From Plecoglossus altivelis (Eukaryota > Chordata > Actinopteri > Osmeriformes > Plecoglossidae), in assembly GCA_036571765.1 (NCBI GenBank), contig BROE01000024.1:12561050-12625049 (forward strand): DNA of 64,000 bases. The letters are read 5' to 3'. A model generated the notes under the pieces. It had not been told where the DNA came from. It saw only the letters and a program-made list of their open reading frames with translations, and ran no database searches. The position numbers and the translations under genes are program-made. Of the stretch, positions 13,760 through 26,896 are shown piece by piece (positions within the stretch are counted from its first letter, which is position 1; every line of letters begins with the position of its first letter).

Positions 13760-14855
13760 CAGTACAAGAGGGAAAGTCTTGATTTTTAAGTAGGGCTTGT
13801 TTTCCTAAACACATCATTTATACAAGTTTAGGAAAATAATATGTAGGCCTATTGGACTAATAACAGCAATCAGAAGCATATTCTTATCTTACGCATTAAT
13901 TGCATGGGAATATTTCCTTCAGGTGTAACATAATTCTCTGTTATATCAGTTAACTTTGAAAACAGAAACATGAAAGAGTTATTTGCCGTGGTTTAACTGG
14001 ACTTCCGATTAGCCAAGATGCTTCTCACAAACTGATATTCTAAAAGCTATTGTTACAAGTTCAAAATCACCTCCCGGCTACAAACAAATAATTTCATGGC
14101 CGTTCTATGATTAAATAAAGTCATTAGCGAAATTGTTTTAAAAGAAAAGTGTTTTCGATTACAAAGAAAAATAGGAGCGACAGAACACTAAGCTGATGCT
14201 GAGTGACGGAGGTGCAAGTCCTCGGTTTCTCCTCAGGGAGGTTTGAAGTCTCTTAAAGCAGGTTCCGCATACAATACTAATTATCCTGGCGCAGTTTTCT
14301 CCATTTGATGCAGAATAATGAAATCCTTCCGAAGGATTGTTGCCGTAGAAAATCCCTGAAAATGCCCCCATCGCATCTGTTACGGTTGCTAAATAACTGA
14401 CGTTAGTGTTTGAGACCACGAAACTGTAGAAGTTGCGGATTTTGTATAACACGCTCTGGACGAAATGAATGATGGATTTCACGCTTAAATATAACAATGG
14501 GACACACCTACAAACTGCACGAGGCTTTGCGTGTGATGGCAATATCTGGCTGTGCTATTCATTGGATTCTGTCTCAATATCTAGTTCCTCAAAACAATTC
14601 AACTCAATTAATCAAATGTGAGATGAGAGGGGGAAAAGGAAAACCATGTTTGTGTTGGTGTTGAAGATCTCTCATTGTTTTGTCTGAAAAGCACTTTAAA
14701 TATGAGAAAGATTGTCCAACAGCAAGTGACTTCTTGATGGCTCTGCACCTGCACTACCTGGACACAGACATGAAGGAACACTTGTCATTGATTATCCTGA
14801 ATGATCTCACCTGGGGAGATACTATGCTATATCTGTAGCATCTCAGAGGCGATGA
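13760..14855. other. Gene-free unique sequence
   Basis: AT-rich unique sequence. A 127-codon minus-strand frame at 14159-14542 shows no family I recognise and has no supporting splice context. I do not call it a gene. Confidence 0.55.
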
Positions 14856-14856
14856 G

Positions 14857-14857
<1 letters not shown>

Positions 14858-14948
<91 letters not shown>
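14858..14948. repeat. Compound (TG)n(GA)n microsatellite
   Basis: About 30 TG units pass directly into about 16 GA units. It is uninterrupted and likely highly variable. Confidence 0.97.
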
Positions 14949-14951
<3 letters not shown>

Positions 14952-15298
14952 GGTGATATCTCTCTCTGACTCCGTTGCAATCACACACTTTGCCAAGCGC
15001 CATTCACTTCTAATTATTATTCCTCTCAAATTGCTGCAATTGAACTTCTCACACTTCTCCCAAGTTAAATGTGATACAAGGAGGTTGCTTTTTTCAGTTT
15101 GAGGAGTGATGGGAGGAGGGGAGAGTGGATGGAAGACAGAGAGAGTGGATGGAAGAAGGAGAGTGGAGGAAGGAGAGTGGAGGAAGGAGAGGTATAAGCA
15201 GCTTGCCAGAATTTCCCTTGACTCCTCCCCTTCCTTGTCGAGAGAATTTTGACATGGCACTCTGCAAGGTCAGCAGAGAAAGAACTGTGATCCAGACA

Positions 15299-15815
15299 CA
15301 GCGCTACAGCCCTACAGCACTACAGCACTACAGCACCACAGCACAACAGCGCTACAGCACCAGAGCGCTACAGCACCACAGTGCTACAGCACCACAGCGC
15401 TACAGCCTTACAGCCCTACAGCGCTTCAGCCCTACAGCACCACAGCGCTACAGCCCTACAGCGCTACAGCCCTACAGCGCTACAGACCTACAGCGCTACA
15501 GCGCTACAGCCCTTCAGCGCTACAGCGCTACAGCACTACAGCACCACAGCGCTACAGCCCTACAGCACTACAGCACTACAGCGCTACAGCACCACAGCCC
15601 TACAGCGCTACAGCCCTACAGCGCTACAGCACTTCAGCCCTACAGCACCACAGCGCTACAGCCCTACAGCACTTCAGCGCTACAGCACTACAGCGCTACA
15701 GCCCTACAGCACCACAGCACTACAGAACCACAGCCCTACAGAACCACAGCACTACAGAACCACAGCGCTACAGCCTTACAGCCCTACAGCGCTACAGCAC
15801 TACAGCACTACTCAC
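15299..15815. repeat. 8-bp minisatellite, NCTACAGC unit, about 64 copies
   Basis: About 517 bases of the octamer (G/C/A)CTACAGC with ACCACAGC variants. Because 8 is not a multiple of 3, three units make 24 bases, and every frame reads the same eight-residue cycle (Leu-Gln-His-Tyr-Ser-Ala-Thr-Ala type) without stops. Frames of 145 and 243 codons here are therefore products of the repeat and not evidence of a protein. Confidence 0.95.
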
Positions 15816-15919
15816 TGACAAGAGTCCACCCCCACCCACCAAAAGCTGCTGCTTGATTGAGAAGCCAGTCAACAGGGGGATGTCGAAGAGACAGAATATT
15901 AGAGGTGGGGAGACGGGGA

Positions 15920-15921
15920 TT

Positions 15922-15964
<43 letters not shown>

Positions 15965-16115
15965 AGAGACTGAGAGAGACTGAGAGAGAGACTGAGACAG
16001 AGACAGAGACAGAAAGAAAAAAAACAGAGAGAGAGAGCGAGAGAGTGACAGAGAGAGAGAGAGAGAGAGAGACTGAGAGAGAGACAGTGATAGAGAGAAA
16101 GAGAGAGAGAGAGAT
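15920..16115. repeat. (GA)n/(GAGACA)n purine tract
   Basis: About 190 bases of GA with ACTGAGAG and CAGAGA variants on the + strand. Confidence 0.95.
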
Positions 16116-16261
16116 CATATTGAATGAGGGTTGCAGGTGCAGTTTTTATGGAGTTCTAGGAACCTGATTGAGGCAGACCAACTCCACACTGTTTAGCCTC
16201 CAGTCATATTGACTCCAGCCAGACCCAGGCAGTCAGGGCTCAAATGACTGCAGGGGATGTG

Positions 16262-16632
16262 TGTGCCTGTCTGTCTGTCAGTCAGTCTTCTTGCTGGCCT
16301 GAATTTCTGCCTGCCAGCCTGCCTGCCTGCTTGTCTGTCTGTCTTTCAGGAAGTCTACCTGCCTGTCTGTCTTTCTGTCTGTCTGCCTACCTGTCTGTCT
16401 TTCAGGAAGTCTGCCTGCCTGTCTGTCTGTCTTTCAGGAAGCCTGTCTTCCTGCCTGTCTGCCTGCCTTCCTGCTTGTCTGGCTGTCTACCTGTCTGCCT
16501 GCCTGCCTGCTTGTCTGGCTGTCTACCTGTCTACCTGTCTGCCTGCCTGCTTGTCTACCTGTCTGACTGCCTGCCTGCTTGTCTGGCTGTCTACCTGTCT
16601 ACCTGTCTACCTGTCTGCCTGCTTGCCCGGCT
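16262..16632. repeat. (CTGT/CTGC)n tetranucleotide array
   Basis: About 370 bases of CTGY repeats with embedded longer phrases, for example TTTCAGGAAGTCTGCC repeated four times near 16345-16445 and GTCTGGCTGTCTACC repeated near 16475-16600. These are segmental duplications inside the microsatellite. Confidence 0.93.
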
Positions 16633-16639
16633 GTACAGT

Positions 16640-17639
16640 GGACAGTGAGGGAAAAGCTGAGAACATGTTTTGTTGTCCAGAGGGCAAATACCCGGTCTCC
16701 CATCCATCGAATTTACGAGACACGGTGCCAGAGAGAATCAGTCTTGACAGCTTGTCTGTCTACACCACTACTGGAGTCCACTGGCCCAGTCTGCAGACAG
16801 TATGCATTCTAATGAGTCTAAATGCGATTTTTTTTATATATACGTGTTTTTCTAATTGCATCCCAGGATGCTAGAAACGAAATAAATCTAAATAGTAGAC
16901 TTTCATTCCTATTCAAATTTGTATGTTGTGTTCAGAGTAAATGCACTAATGCTGATTTTCCTATCACCCAACAGGATATGTCTTGCTTCTGACATGACAA
17001 ACTGTCAGATGATTATGATTTAATGCTGTTTCCTCAAAAACAACCTTTCTCCACATTCTTATCCTCCTTTGTGGCATTGTGCCAGAGGAAGGGAGTGGTT
17101 AGAGGAGAGATTCACCTCTTCTACACTATACTTAATCTGACAAGCTTCCTCCCTCTGAGCTGTAAAACTCCACTTCTCAGTATCCAGGCATGATCGTTTC
17201 GTAGCCACTCTCATGATTAACACTTCAGTGAAAAGTGAACAGTTTTTTCGGCCCAAGTCTTCATCGTTCTGCTTGTAAATCTACTGCAACCAATTGGTCA
17301 TAATCTTTCAGTTGAAGGTTTCGTGTTTGGGCGTGCGCACGTGAATGCATGTGTGATTGTGTGCGTGCTTGTCTCTGTGGCCATTTCGTTTTGTATAATG
17401 TATGCTTCTGTTTAAACGGAGGCAAGTGGAGTTCTGATCGCTTCAAAAAAACACAGACGTGAGCCCACGAGGAGGGAGTTCTTCCATAAACCAACATCGC
17501 TAACCTAACTCGGGGTGTTTAGAATTGCTAATGGTGCGTTTGCTATTTCAAAGGCCTGTGGCATTTTCTTTACATCACGTTCCAAGCCCAGGGACCGTCC
17601 AATCGCATAAGCATCCCCACTGGAAGCGAAACAAGTGCG

Positions 17640-17693
<54 letters not shown>

Positions 17694-17938
17694 GAGCCTT
17701 ACTGTTTCTCTCAAGTCGTGTGGCTTGTAAGTCAGATTGGATCATCAAAGGGAGATGATGTCATCTGCACCAGCCTTTTCTGATTCCAAAACTGTCACAA
17801 TAATTGTGTAGAATTGTTTCATAATAAACTGTGAAAATCATATGTTATAACCCTTTATTCCCTACCCTGGAGCATGACTGAATTGTGACCGTTTTGGAGA
17901 TCATTGCCGATTTTTCCATTGAGCAGTCATTTGACAGG
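16640..17938. other. Unique sequence with one (TG)n tract
   Basis: Mostly unique sequence without a gene signal. A pure (TG)n run of about 26 units sits at 17639-17690. Confidence 0.6.
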
Positions 17939-18292
17939 GTTCTCTCTCTCCCTGTCTCTCTTTCTCTCTCTCTGTCTGTCTCTCACTCTCTCTCTCTCTC
18001 TCTCTTTCTCTCTCTGTCTCTCTCCCTGTCTCTCTCTTCCTATCTCTCACTCTCCCTTTTTTTCTCTCCCTGTCTCTCTCTCTTCCTCTCTTTCACTCTC
18101 CCTCCCTCTGTCTCTCCCTCTCTCTCCCTCTCTCTCTTCCTCCCTCTCTCCCTCTGTCTCTGTCTCTGTCTCTCTCTCCCCCTCCCTCTCTTTCCCTCTC
18201 TCTCTTCCTCCCTCTCTCCCTCTGTCTCTGTCTCTGTCTCTCTCTCCCCCTCCCTCCTCTCTCCCCCTCCCTCCTCTCTCCCCTCTCCATGT
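17938..18292. repeat. (CT)n/(CTGT) pyrimidine tract
   Basis: About 355 bases of TCTC repeats with TGTC and CCTC interruptions. A phrase of roughly 60 bases is duplicated at about 18120-18185 and 18190-18250. Confidence 0.93.
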
Positions 18293-18299
18293 CCAGTCT

Positions 18300-21200
18300 C
18301 TAGGCCATGCCTGAAAGATGGCTGACTGAGTGGTGGGCTGGGTGGTCCACGGAGGTCATCCACGGAGGTCTCTGCCCCTGAGACAAAAGCCCCAGACCAG
18401 GGGCATTGTGTTGGGCTTTGTGGCGGTTGACTCGCTGGATTAGCCTCTTCCATGGCCTCTTCCCCCTCACCCTGTCACCCATCGCTACTAGCTCTCCCTT
18501 CGCCCATGAATACATCAGAATTGTCCAAACCGCCTAATGCAACTATCTCATTATGATGTAATTGTGTTAGGTTCGACAGGAGCGGTTCTTCCCTCTGCAG
18601 GCATGTGGCGTTCACACGAGGGGAGGAACTGCAGCCCACGGTGCCAGAATGCGCCAGTGTCAAGGCAGGTTACTTTTAAAGACCGCTTTATCAGCCTCCA
18701 ATTAGACCTAATTGGATTGATAGTCACCCCTTAAATTAGGTCGCCTAATATATGCTCCCGCTGTCACACAACTGTGTACAAATAATGAATAAATATTTGA
18801 GGTGCTCGTCTGTGTTGTCTACCAAGCTTGGCAGGAAAGCGGAACAGAAAAAAAACTCAACAGAAAAGCCAATTAAGACGAAAACTATACACCTCGCTAG
18901 AGTAAACAGAGAAGAAATAACAGTGCAAAGCGACAAGGCACAGCTAAAGGTAAAGGAATGTGCTGTTTGCTTTCCTGAGATTGAATATTTAACGAAGCGC
19001 GTGGTTAAAAAGTAACATAATGCTCTTCCATTGACAGCCCCATTAATTTTTAACCAGTCAAGCAGGAATTCGGCTGTGTTCTCTGGAATTGGTTTTGCAT
19101 AAAGAATTAGGACACAACATGAAAGCAGGGAATTTAAAAATTGATCAAAAGTCCAAATGGACATGTTGTTCATATCTGGTGTCTCTCCGTGTGCGACTGT
19201 GGCGTTTATCAATGAAGTGTGTGTACAACCCAGTTGTTTTCTGAGTTGTTGCCAACGTGTCTTACATCCAAACCACATGGGCAATGCTGGAGACGACGCT
19301 TCAGTTATTCAGTCAGAGACTGTCGGTTCCCAGGGCACAGGCTTTTTGTTTTTAAAACGCAGACAACTGTCTCCGTGAAGCAAATTCTATGAAATTAATC
19401 TACAGCGAATAATAGCTAACAGCTAAATTGACAAAGTTTACATAGGCATGACGTTTGACGTGTCCCCGTCACGCGGAGACAAGGAGCTAGCCAGGAAGCC
19501 CCCATGCAACATGATTAATTACCCAGGACAGATAAACTCAGGCCCCGATTTAATCACTTGCAAACAGCTCTAAACTGCCACAGCGTGTGCTCGTTTTGTC
19601 TATTCTTTAAAAAAAAAAAAATTTAAACGGAAGAAGATGGAGTGAGAGGCAGCAATCTGCTGTGGAAAGCGGTCTCACCATAGGCCAGATAGATGGAGGT
19701 TGACTAGAAAAGGCCTTGCAGTTCCACAGATAATAACACCGACTTTTCAATCAACTCTCTGCTCAGCACACCATGGCAGACAACTTTGGCCCTGACCATT
19801 CTGAGGAAAATGTATTTTCCTGATAATTGCACTGGGATATTGAGATTGCATTGCCACAGGGGGAAAGGATCCCGACACAAGCGCACTCTTCCTCGGCGGC
19901 TGAATGAACCAGCGAACAGCAACAGGTGTGGTCCGTGTTTGATCCCGGTAGAATGAGAGGAGAATCAGGCACAGACATGACGAGGAGGAGTTACATTTAG
20001 TCTTTCATCACTGGAGAACACGGGAGGTGTTGCTAAGGGGCTGAGGCGTACATAGCAACGCGTGGAGAAGCTGTTTGAAAGTTACACTAAAAGAAATGTA
20101 AATGCACTTGACTCAACTCTTGAAATCTAATATTGTTGTGTCTATTTTTCAACTTGTTCTCCCCAAAGAATCTGATTCAAATGGTTTCAACTTTATTATC
20201 AGCCTGCTAATAGTTCCTTGGTAAACTAGCAAACTTGGTAAACAGTAAGAAGTGAACGGTTTAATTATTTGAAAGGAAAGGTGCTGATCTCAATTTCCCA
20301 ATTGCTGACTGGTGCAAGTAGGCTAGCACAATCACCATAGGAGTGAAGCAGCCTTCCTTTAAACAGACATTTCGATGTTTAGCATAGCCTGGATGCACTA
20401 GTATTCCACAATCTTATTGTGGAAAACACCCCATTGCTAAACAAGGCACACAGGATTATTAATCAATCTATTTTCTTATCCAACTATAGGTTATTATCTG
20501 TTGGGTAGATATCCTCAGGGCCATGGTACCAGAGGCTAAGTGGTCTGTGTTGGCTGTGAGAAACAGAGACATTATCTCTGTAGATAACAGATGTGTGAGG
20601 CAACCAACCTACGCTTGGGAGCGCTAGCAAAACAATGAGCCGGTTTCCCCCAGTCAAATACTGCAGTTCGTTAACACTCGTGTAAATCATTTGTTTGCCT
20701 TGACAGACAAACAATCATTAGCACGACAGATAGGCTGGAGCTGGGCTGTTTGTGGATTCAAGTAAACGAGGAGCTTATGAAATCCTTTTAGCGTTTTAGT
20801 CCGAATACACGTTGGATTTGTATGCGAATTTTGGGGGGATTTCTAAATAGATCTCTGATACAAACTGAAAAAAAGGATCTTCAAATGGTGTTATGGATTG
20901 GAAAGCAGTAAAATATTAAAACATCACAATTTGGGGATTGAGGTTTTTTTTTCAGCTAACATTCACATACTTGTTTACTCCCCAAATCATATTATTAGAA
21001 AATATTCATAACACCTTTATCCAGCAATCACCTGGAAGCAGTTTTATCAGGTCAGTCAGAGGCTTGCTACTCAATCTTCTTCACACGACCCAGCACACAG
21101 TGTATCCAGATCTGTCTACAAGACTAACGACAGAAACTTCTAGAATCTGCAGATCCCATCAGTGCCTGTCTCTCTGAGGCTGAGTTGTGGGGCTCCTGAG

Positions 21201-22735
21201 CGCCGAGTCGGCTAGTGAGGCATGCAGGCACTGCTGTAGGGAACCTGGAGAGCCTTTGACCTCTGGTACTGTGGACAAGCAGGTGACACGCACATTTGGT
21301 GAGACTTGATACACACTCCTCCACCCCCATCCCACTAGCCCTGGGAAAAACAGCCTTGCAAACAATTTGACCTATGACTTTCAATGTTTTATTTGTCCCT
21401 ACGTCTGTCCAAAGTAGCTCTTTTTCTTCCACAGGTAAACCTTTAGTAGTAGTTAAACGTTCCGGAATTTCGTTCCACTCCAGAATGACAGCGGTAGAAC
21501 ATTCCAGAGCAAATCCTCATTTTCCCAGTGTGCATCCCAGAGACCCTTTTCCTGAGAGGGATGTGCTGTTTCACTTCAGCAGTGACTCACCTCCTCTCGC
21601 ACACGCTTACACACCAACGGGAGAGAGAAAGTCTCCAGTCCTCAGAAACGAAAATATCTCCTTATGCTGGAGGAAAACTTCTGCCTAGCACAGAAGCAGT
21701 ACTGGAGAGTGCTAAATTCCTGTCTTGGTGTCAGCTTAGACCAGCTTCATGAATATACAGCAGGTTACCTTCAAAACACCAGTCTCCATTCAGCTCTCAG
21801 CCAGTACAGTACAGAGACCCAAGAAGATGTCGACAGAAAGGGAGGAGGCTAACGTACTTAGCATTAGCTGTAAACAAAATGAGATTACTGGGAAAGCGAA
21901 TGCAGAATTTGATTTGCTCAAGCTTAAAGTAAACAGCTTGTCAAACTCTTGGTCTGCCAGAATGAAGCCAGACGCAAATGCGTATTTGATTTACAAGCTT
22001 ATGGCTAAGTACTGTATCTCTTACAATTTAGAAATAACCCCTGCATGTGGCATATTGTGCCCGTAATTGGCATCCGTGAGTGAAAGTGCATATCTAGCAT
22101 GGTTCTCCAAAAATAAAAATAATTCCAGCACCCATGACAGGCTGTCATTCACCAGTTCATTGTGTTTGAGGAATGGAGCAGTAAACACAATTAAAGTTCT
22201 GACAGGATAATGGCTGCTATCTCGACTCCAGAATACGTGGTTGGATATGCATTATGCAAAACAAAAAAAACTGATAAACAAGATTAGTAAATGAAGAAAT
22301 TGTACACTCACGCACAGGACACCTGAACGTAAGTTTTCGCACGTGTGTTTTGGCAACATTAGCATAATCCATGGCGTAATACGAGAACAGAACGGCTATC
22401 TCCATGACGAAGGCGATCACCAGTCACTGCTCGTCATGGGAATACAACTCTGCTAAATGAGAAGGAACCAGACTTAGTACTCACATTATGTGATAAATAG
22501 GATTTACCAAGTCTGGATATCTGGCATGCTCTATATCATTTTTTTTCTTCTTGTTCTGATGACTGCAGCACTCATATTATTTCTCCCTCGCCACAGGGAG
22601 AAAGTTTTTACTGTCTCCCACAAAAACCAGGCTAATTGCATGTCAATAATTCAATGCTTAATTTTAATGACCAGGAGAGTTCATTTATTCGTTGCCGGGG
22701 CTGGCTGACGATGTGATTAGCAGGGATGAAAGATA
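18300..22735. other. Unique, repeat-poor block; possible regulatory domain
   Basis: The longest stretch of the desert that is nearly free of microsatellites. It is AT-rich and contains several clusters of TAAT-core motifs (18698-18749, 19017-19060, 19500-19555, 22630-22680). The 179-codon minus-strand frame at 18745-19284 has no domain I know. A repeat-poor block beside a developmental gene such as fzd8 is typical of distal enhancers, but that is inference and no gene is called. Confidence 0.45.
18698..18749. promoter_or_regulatory. Two adjacent TAAT-core palindromes
   Basis: CCAATTAG-AC-CTAATTGG at 18698-18715 is a perfect inverted repeat, and ATTAGG-TCG-CCTAAT at 18735-18749 is a second one 19 bases downstream. 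Both present TAAT cores in head-to-head pairs with 2-3 base spacers, as seen in cooperative homeodomain-dimer sites. Factor and target are unknown; fzd8 is the nearest gene, about 16 kb away. Confidence 0.4.
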
Positions 22736-22861
22736 GAGCTGTGGGGACAGAAAAGGGGGGAGGAAGGGGGGAGGAGATAACGGAGGATCACCCATTCTCT
22801 TTCCCTCCTCACCCTTCTGAGATGGCAAAAGGTCTCCTAGACTCCTGAGTCGACAGTTTGG

Positions 22862-23206
22862 AGTGTGCACACAAAAAGAGGAGGAGCAGGGAGGTGGAGG
22901 GGCGGAGGGGTGGAGAAGCAGGGAAGTGTAGGATGCAAGGAGGTGGAGAAGCAGGGAGGTAGAGGAGCGTAGGGGAGGAGGAGCAGAGGGGAGGAGGAGC
23001 AGGGAGAAGGAGGAGCAGAGGGGTGGAGGAGCAAGGAGGTGAAGGAGGAGCAGGGAAGTGGAGGAGCAAGGAGGTGGAGGAGCAGGGAGGTAGAGGAGCG
23101 TAGGGGTGGAGGAGCAGAGGTGAGGAGGAGCAGGGAGAAGGAGGAGCGGAGGGGTGGAGGAGGAGGGAGGTGGAGGAGCATGGAGGTGGAGGAGCGGAGG
23201 AGGGAT
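22862..23206. repeat. GGAGGAGCAGGGAGGT-type minisatellite
   Basis: About 345 bases of imperfect repeats built from GGAGGAGC, AGGGAGGT and GGAGGGGT modules. Open frames across it in all phases are artefacts. Confidence 0.93.
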
Positions 23207-24427
23207 GAAAACACTGTGCTGAAGATGTTGCCTTGTTGTCTTGATCTGTGCGGAAGAATCGAGCAAAGAGCAGCACAAGTCACATCACATGCCTGCAGAT
23301 TTCCACAGCATCCTTCAGCAGCCTTCAGGGAGTGTGCGCTCTCGTGTCGGTAGACTCCAAAAGCTAGGATCCAAACACACAACATCGTGGGATGCCAACG
23401 GTTCAGCCTCCGTAATCCTTTTAACGGGCCACTCAATCGCCTGTCTCACGTCACAGCTAAAGGCCGTATCACGCCGTGTGTTTTTCAATGGCGAGAACTG
23501 TGATACCTCTCTGTCTCTCTCTCTCTCTCTCTGCCCTCCCCCTCTTGTTCTCTGCTATCTGTCCTAAATGAAGGCATCCTGCCTTGCCCCCGACAATGGC
23601 ACCTCTGCCTGCGGACGGAAAAGCAGCTGAGTCCAGTCTTTTAGCCTCTGATTAGTTGTCCCATTCAGGACTTGGCCTACAAATTGCATAGCCTAGTAAT
23701 GCCTTACTGTAAGAATTAATGAGACACCATTACTGCACCCCTAACAAAAACCTCTGGGCCCAACTGATTTCGACGTCCCCCTTTAGAAGAGGGGAGAAAC
23801 TCCTTCACAATTCTGCTAAATGGTAAAATTGTTTTGAGCTTAGTTTGTGCTGCCTGCTTTGGTTTGGAGTCTGGGGGGCAGGGGGGAGGCAGGGGGAGGC
23901 AGGGGAGGCAGGGGCCGCGGTGTAAAAGTATAAATGTATTTTTTAAGAGATTGTACCTCATAATTAGAGAGCAACGAGAGGGAGAGATGTAGCAGGCTAG
24001 ATAGGAGCATTCAATAGCGAAAAGGCCTGCAGATACAAAAGGCAGAAGAAGAATGGTATTTCAGCCAGTGTAGTGAAACCTGCTCAGGGAGAGACAGGGT
24101 AAAGAAAGGGGGTGGGAAGAAGAAAGAGGGGAGGTGGGGGAGGGGGAGGGGATGCGAGGTGTGGAGGAGAGGCAACCAGGGTCGGTCGAATTCAAACGAA
24201 GGCGTTCTAGTCATACTTATTTCATGTGTTGATTAACGCAGACGGTGAATGTGTGCGACTGTCTGTGAATGCTAGCAGGCTGCGCAAGTAACACTTATGA
24301 AGAAGCTTTGAGATTGGACGCTGTGCATTGGGAGCCTGGTTCACGTGGGAACTCGCTGTTTTTTTGCTCCGAGCACAGACAGTTCAGGCTGGGAGAGAAC
24401 ACAGGATCTACACACAACCGCACACAT
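23207..24427. other. Unique sequence with small G-rich and CT tracts
   Basis: No gene seen. Small low-complexity patches lie at 23510-23532 (CT), 23875-23910 (GGGGGAGGCA) and 24125-24155 (G-rich). Confidence 0.6.
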
Positions 24428-24428
24428 A

Positions 24429-24470
<42 letters not shown>

Positions 24471-24722
24471 GTGTCTCTCTCTGTCTCTCTCTCTGTCTCT
24501 CTCTCTCTCTCTCTGTGTCTCTCTGTACCTCTCTCTCTCGTTCTCTCTCTCTATTTCTCCTTCTCTCTCTCTGTGTCTCTCACTGTCTCTCTACCTCTCT
24601 TTCTCTCTGTCTCTCCACCTCTTTCATTCTCTCTCTGTGTGTCTCTGTCTCTCTACCTCCCTCTTTCTCGCACACATACACACACACACATACACACACA
24701 CACAGACACACACACACACAGA
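24428..24722. repeat. Compound (CT)n then (CA)n microsatellite
   Basis: About 240 bases of TCTC/TGTC repeats followed by CACACATA/CACACAGA. Confidence 0.95.
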
Positions 24723-25828
24723 AGTGACTATCAAAAAGTAATGATTCTTCTCTTCCATGTCTTTTCTGCACATAAGTTAGAAAGGTTGGAGGGGGTAAAA
24801 ATCTACATTTGCATTAGCATACAAAATGCCCTCAGTCCCTACCTATCATTTATGCAGTCCCTGCTGGCGTGACTGACACCAGGAATGTGCAGAAACAGCC
24901 CATTTGAGGACTACTAGTTACACAGATTTGAATATATTTTCCATGCCGTGTAGTTTTGTGAAGCTGTTTGTTTATGTGATTCACTGAATTGCTCCTGCTT
25001 CGCCTCAAAGTTGATATGCTCAGTACTCATCATGGAAACCCACACTTATTTTGAACTGTTCAGTCCATTTTTAGAATATTTTCCATTTTCAAGGTCCATT
25101 GAGGGTGGCTTCAAGGGTGAAACGACCTAGTTAGGCCAAATACAGGTACAAATTCCCCACAGACATTTCTTCCTTTTTTACTGAAATTGATTCAACTAAA
25201 ATGATCAATGCTGGTCTGGAGGAAAAGCATTAATCGACACTAAGCATATCGATCGCCTTAGAGAAGAGAGAGATTTTTTTGGAGCAAAAGGGAAAATGTC
25301 ATTGAGAGAGAAAGAGTGCGAGAAATTGAAAAGAGACTGAGTTTTTCAAGTCGCTTTCTGCGTTTGTAAGTTTTGAATTTGCCGCAGCTCAGCCATCTTA
25401 AAGAGGATTAGCGCCTCTGGATGGAATATTTTCAACACGAGTTTTAGTCATTTCAAGAATGTCTATGGAGCTTTCCTGTGTTTACTCACCTGTCAATCTG
25501 TTTCACCTTTCTCTCCTGATTGAAACAAACCCCCTTCAGCATTGGACTAAGTCCCTAGGCTTTAACTGTGCAAACGCAAGTACATTAGCCCCCCTCCATC
25601 CACCGCAACTATCCCAACCCCCTCCACACACACACACACACACAAACTCACACAACCCGTACTCTGTGTTATCTGCCTGGGAGCCAGTCCCAGAGTGCAT
25701 CCACTACGGCCCCTTGTACCTGAATGGCCTTTGTTCCTCAGTGACCCCATCTAGAGTAGCTCCTGCCCAGAGCCATTCCACTCAGGATTTGGCCCTCATC
25801 GAGTTTCAAACTCTTAGAGTAAGAGACT

Positions 25829-25859
<31 letters not shown>

Positions 25860-26687
25860 GTCATCAGAGGGGTCAAAGGCTTAGGTGTGTGTACCATGTT
25901 CCCTGTCAATCAAACACACATCACCATGGCACCAGAGAAGCCCTACCTGCCTCCAGACTCTCCATGTGATAACCTGGGGTGTTGCCAGTTTAAACTACAA
26001 GGCCGATCCTTCAACACTGAAAGGAAGCCTTGAACTACAGGCCCAGATTCACTTCAGACAGATGAAAATAACTCCAATTGCCAAAGTGCTGCTTTGAATT
26101 TAGAAATTGCCTTTGAGGGTCGGAAACAGGGATTTTGACGACTCCGCAAAACTGGTCTGAGCGTTCTGTCAGGGCGACGCCCTCTGATCAGACTGTAACA
26201 GATCCTGATACCTAAGATTACCCTGTTGACATTGGCTGTGTTCGTATGTTTAATGTATAGCGTTCGTCCATAAATCATGTTTTTTTGAACAGGAGGGATC
26301 CGTAATGGAAAGATTTGGGAGGGCCAATTCTCCAATGCTACCATGAGTCCTGCTCGCCACCGTTAGCCTAACGATACAAACGTAGCGTCATCGCCATGGC
26401 AATCTTAATAGTGCCCTTAACAGATAAAGACCTCAGTCAAACCTACGTCGACAGGCAGATAGCATCTAATCTGCCTGATGCAATCAGCACGTCTCCTTAA
26501 GACAACTGATAACCTCAGCCAAGAAGCATTGCATTGTAAGAGACACACCCTTATGTAACAATCGGTTTAGTAATCGCTTCTATTAACGCGACCAAATCGT
26601 GCCAAATCCAGAATGTAAATCACTACAGTAATGCAACACTGAGGAGATTGCAGTGGAATGGAAGACAAACCACCAGGATTTCACAAT
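24723..26687. other. Gene-free unique sequence
   Basis: Unique sequence apart from a short (CA)n at about 25625-25642 and (GA)n at about 25827-25855. No open frame with a recognisable product. Confidence 0.6.
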
Positions 26688-26805
26688 CTGGTTCCAAATT
26701 CTGGTTCCAAATTCTGGTTCCATATTCTGGTTCCATATTCTGGTTCCATATTCTGGTTCTATATTCTGGTTCCATATTCTGGTTCCATATTCTGGTTCCA
26801 TATTC
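26688..26805. repeat. 13-bp tandem repeat, about 9 copies
   Basis: The unit is TATTCTGGTTCCA with AATTCTGGTTCCA at the left end. The length is not a multiple of three, so all frames read a similar Phe/Trp/Leu/Ser cycle. These frames are not genes. Confidence 0.95.
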
Positions 26806-26896
26806 TCCTTTCTCCACTCTATCACCGGTCTGCCCTGCAACCTTCATCAAGTCACTCCCAGTTTGTAGAGAGTCCACTAGTTGAAGCTCATTGACC

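Noticed and set aside
15125..15856. 243-codon frame with a repeated eight-residue motif
   Set aside because: Fully explained by the 8-bp tandem repeat, which is stop-free in all forward frames.
18745..19284. 179-codon minus-strand frame in unique sequence
   Set aside because: Several hydrophobic stretches but no recognisable family, no good splice or promoter context, and it lies in an AT-rich block. Left as a non-coding region.
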